NCBI GenBank assembly: GCA_051001975.1
Contig: JBPCMU010000062.1
Coordinates: 1-14,690 of the forward strand
Length of the DNA stretch: 14,690 nucleotides
Source: DATAEG01 sp051001975
GTDB lineage: Bacteria > Actinomycetota > Actinomycetes > Mycobacteriales > Jatrophihabitantaceae
Reading direction: 5' to 3'
The notes under the pieces are model-generated. The model searched no databases, was not told where the DNA came from, and saw nothing but the letters and a program-made list of their open reading frames with translations. Positions 13,603 to 14,690 of the stretch are shown here, one piece after another. The translations under genes and the position numbers were made by a program. Every line of letters starts with the position of its first letter. Positions within the stretch are counted from its first letter, which is position 1.

Positions 13603-13608
13603 TATAAT
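13603..13608 (+). promoter_or_regulatory. Consensus -10 TATAAT for the DUF222-HNH gene
   Basis: A perfect TATAAT in GC-rich DNA ends seven bases before ATG 13616. This spacing predicts transcription starting at the start codon, so a leaderless mRNA is likely; no Shine-Dalgarno sequence is visible. The -35 box is unclear, with only TTG-containing sequence around 13583. Confidence 0.65.
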
Positions 13609-13615
13609 CAGATGT

Positions 13616-14690
13616 ATGACGGGGGTCGCGGCAGACACAGACGTCGATCGGGCGATGAGCCTGATCGATGACGGTCTTGCGCTGCTCTCGCAGGTCGAGT
13701 GGTACCGGCTGGGCGATGAGAAGGTCCTCGAGGTGCTGCGCCGGGTCGAGGCGCATCGCCGGCGGTTGCCGGTGGTCGATCATTTGTTGGTGGCCGAGGT
13801 GGAGAACCGACGGCTCGCGGAGCGGCACTGCGTCCGGTCCACCGCAGCGCTGCTGCGTGACGTGTTGCGGGTATCTGCGCGGGAGGCGACCGGCCGGGTC
13901 CGCGCCGCGGACCGGCTCGGGGTACGCGAGCAGGTCACCGGCGAGGTCCTGCCACCGCTGTATCCGGCCGCCGCCGCAGCGCAAGCAGCGGGTGAGCTGT
14001 CCGCGGAGCAGGCCCGGGTCATCACGTCAACGGTGGAAGACCTCCCCGACGGGCAGCAACACCACCACGATCAGATCGAGCAGACCCTGGTGGCGGAGGC
14101 ACGGAACTTCGATCCGGACGCGTTGGGGAAGCTCGGGCGGCGGATCGTCTCCACGGTGGACCCGGACGGCACCCTGCCCGACGACCGTGAGCACCAGCGC
14201 CGCCGCGGCGGGACGCTGACGATGAACCGGGACGGCTCCGGGGACCTGAAAGTGCATTTCACCCCCGAAGCGGTCGCCATCGTGCAAGCCGTCGTGGTGC
14301 CGCTGGCGAAGCCGCGGCCGTCCGGCGAGGGCGGTCGGGATGATCGGACCGCGGGGCAGCGGTTGCATGACGCGATCCTGGACATGGCCCGACGGCTGTT
14401 GAACTCCGGGACGCTGCCCACCACCGGCGGCACCCCCGCCACCGTCCTGCTCACGATCACCCTCGACCAGCCCGAGTCGAGAACCGGGCTGGTCACCACC
14501 GGCCACGGCGGGCAACTCACCGTCACCCAAGCACTGCGCCTCGCCGGCGAAGCCGACATCATCCCCGTCGTCATCGACACCGACGGCATCCTCGGCTACG
14601 GCAGAGCAAGACGGAACGCGTCCGCGATGCAACGCCGAGCCCTCGCGGCCCGTGACGGTGGGTGTGTGATGGCCGGCTGCGACTACACGG
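13616..14690 (+). CDS. DUF222-domain HNH endonuclease-like protein, partial at right edge
   Basis: The frame from ATG 13616 is open to the end of the window (358 codons and one base). The N-terminus is the DUF222 domain: LLVAEVENRRLAERHCVRST, then RDVLRVSAREATGRVRAADR, AAQAAGELSAEQARVITSTV, and a long region to AILDMARRLLNSGTLP. The last residues, ASAMQRRALAARDGGCVMAGCD, are the lead-in to the HNH nuclease domain and include the first zinc-ligand pair Cys350/Cys355. The catalytic His-containing part lies beyond the edge. These proteins are a large paralogous family in actinobacteria (REP13E12-like), thought to be nucleases with partly mobile behaviour; their actual role is unsettled. I chose this ATG because a consensus TATAAT lies seven bases upstream. 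The frame is intact as far as seen. A second ATG at 13612 is out of frame. Confidence 0.92.
   Translation, partial: MTGVAADTDVDRAMSLIDDGLALLSQVEWYRLGDEKVLEVLRRVEAHRRRLPVVDHLLVAEVENRRLAERHCVRSTAALLRDVLRVSAREATGRVRAADRLGVREQVTGEVLPPLYPAAAAAQAAGELSAEQARVITSTVEDLPDGQQHHHDQIEQTLVAEARNFDPDALGKLGRRIVSTVDPDGTLPDDREHQRRRGGTLTMNRDGSGDLKVHFTPEAVAIVQAVVVPLAKPRPSGEGGRDDRTAGQRLHDAILDMARRLLNSGTLPTTGGTPATVLLTITLDQPESRTGLVTTGHGGQLTVTQALRLAGEADIIPVVIDTDGILGYGRARRNASAMQRRALAARDGGCVMAGCDYT

Noticed and set aside
13668..14219. 183-codon Arg/Ser-rich frame overlapping the DUF222-HNH gene
   Set aside because: It is an out-of-frame shadow. The frame from 13616 shows the DUF222 motifs and the HNH zinc cysteines and continues past the window edge.

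Overview
The window looks like chromosomal DNA of a high-GC actinobacterium. It uses many GTG starts, and three genes have TANNNT-type -10 elements placed so close to the start codon that leaderless transcripts are likely. It also carries a DUF222-HNH protein, an ECF42 sigma factor with its DGPF partner, and an HrpB-type helicase. I cannot name the genus. There is no CRISPR array, rRNA, recognisable tRNA, insertion sequence or phage gene. No gap without a gene exceeds about 210 bases.

Layout. (1) 1-1417, minus strand: a GlxA-type regulator (DJ-1/PfpI domain plus AraC HTH), apparently frameshifted in the HTH, translationally coupled to an isochorismatase-like cysteine hydrolase. (2) About 1530-1780: an orphan cupin C-terminus. 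(3) 1883-5135: a serine alpha/beta hydrolase divergent from a full-length hrpB. (4) 5237-7387: an ECF42 sigma factor coupled to a DGPF/YCII protein, divergent from an NTF2/SnoaL-like gene. Between the divergent genes lies a symmetric TGTCGA inverted repeat that reads as a bidirectional ECF42 promoter. (5) 7468-9859: three damaged genes, namely an NAD(P)H:quinone reductase-like dehydrogenase without its N-terminus, a LysR regulator without its C-terminus and directly abutting it, and a TehA/SLAC1-type transporter with an internal deletion and a frameshift. (6) 10022-12837: ridA converging on an AhpD-like gene (frameshifted in a C run) that sits downstream of an ABC exporter. (7) 12941-13409: a palindromic operator and a divergent marR, probably the local exporter regulator. 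(8) 13538-14690: two perfect DnaA boxes upstream of a strong leaderless-type promoter and a DUF222-HNH gene that runs off the right edge.

Two themes stand out. The first is the compact sigma-factor switch in region 4, where one symmetric element could co-control both divergent transcripts. The second is uneven gene decay: about five of fourteen genes are broken, some by deletions and some by single-base indels, while hrpB, the sigma operon, the ABC exporter and marR are intact. The single-base cases could be real mutations or base-calling errors. The larger deletions (LysR/dehydrogenase, transporter, cupin) cannot be explained by single-base errors.
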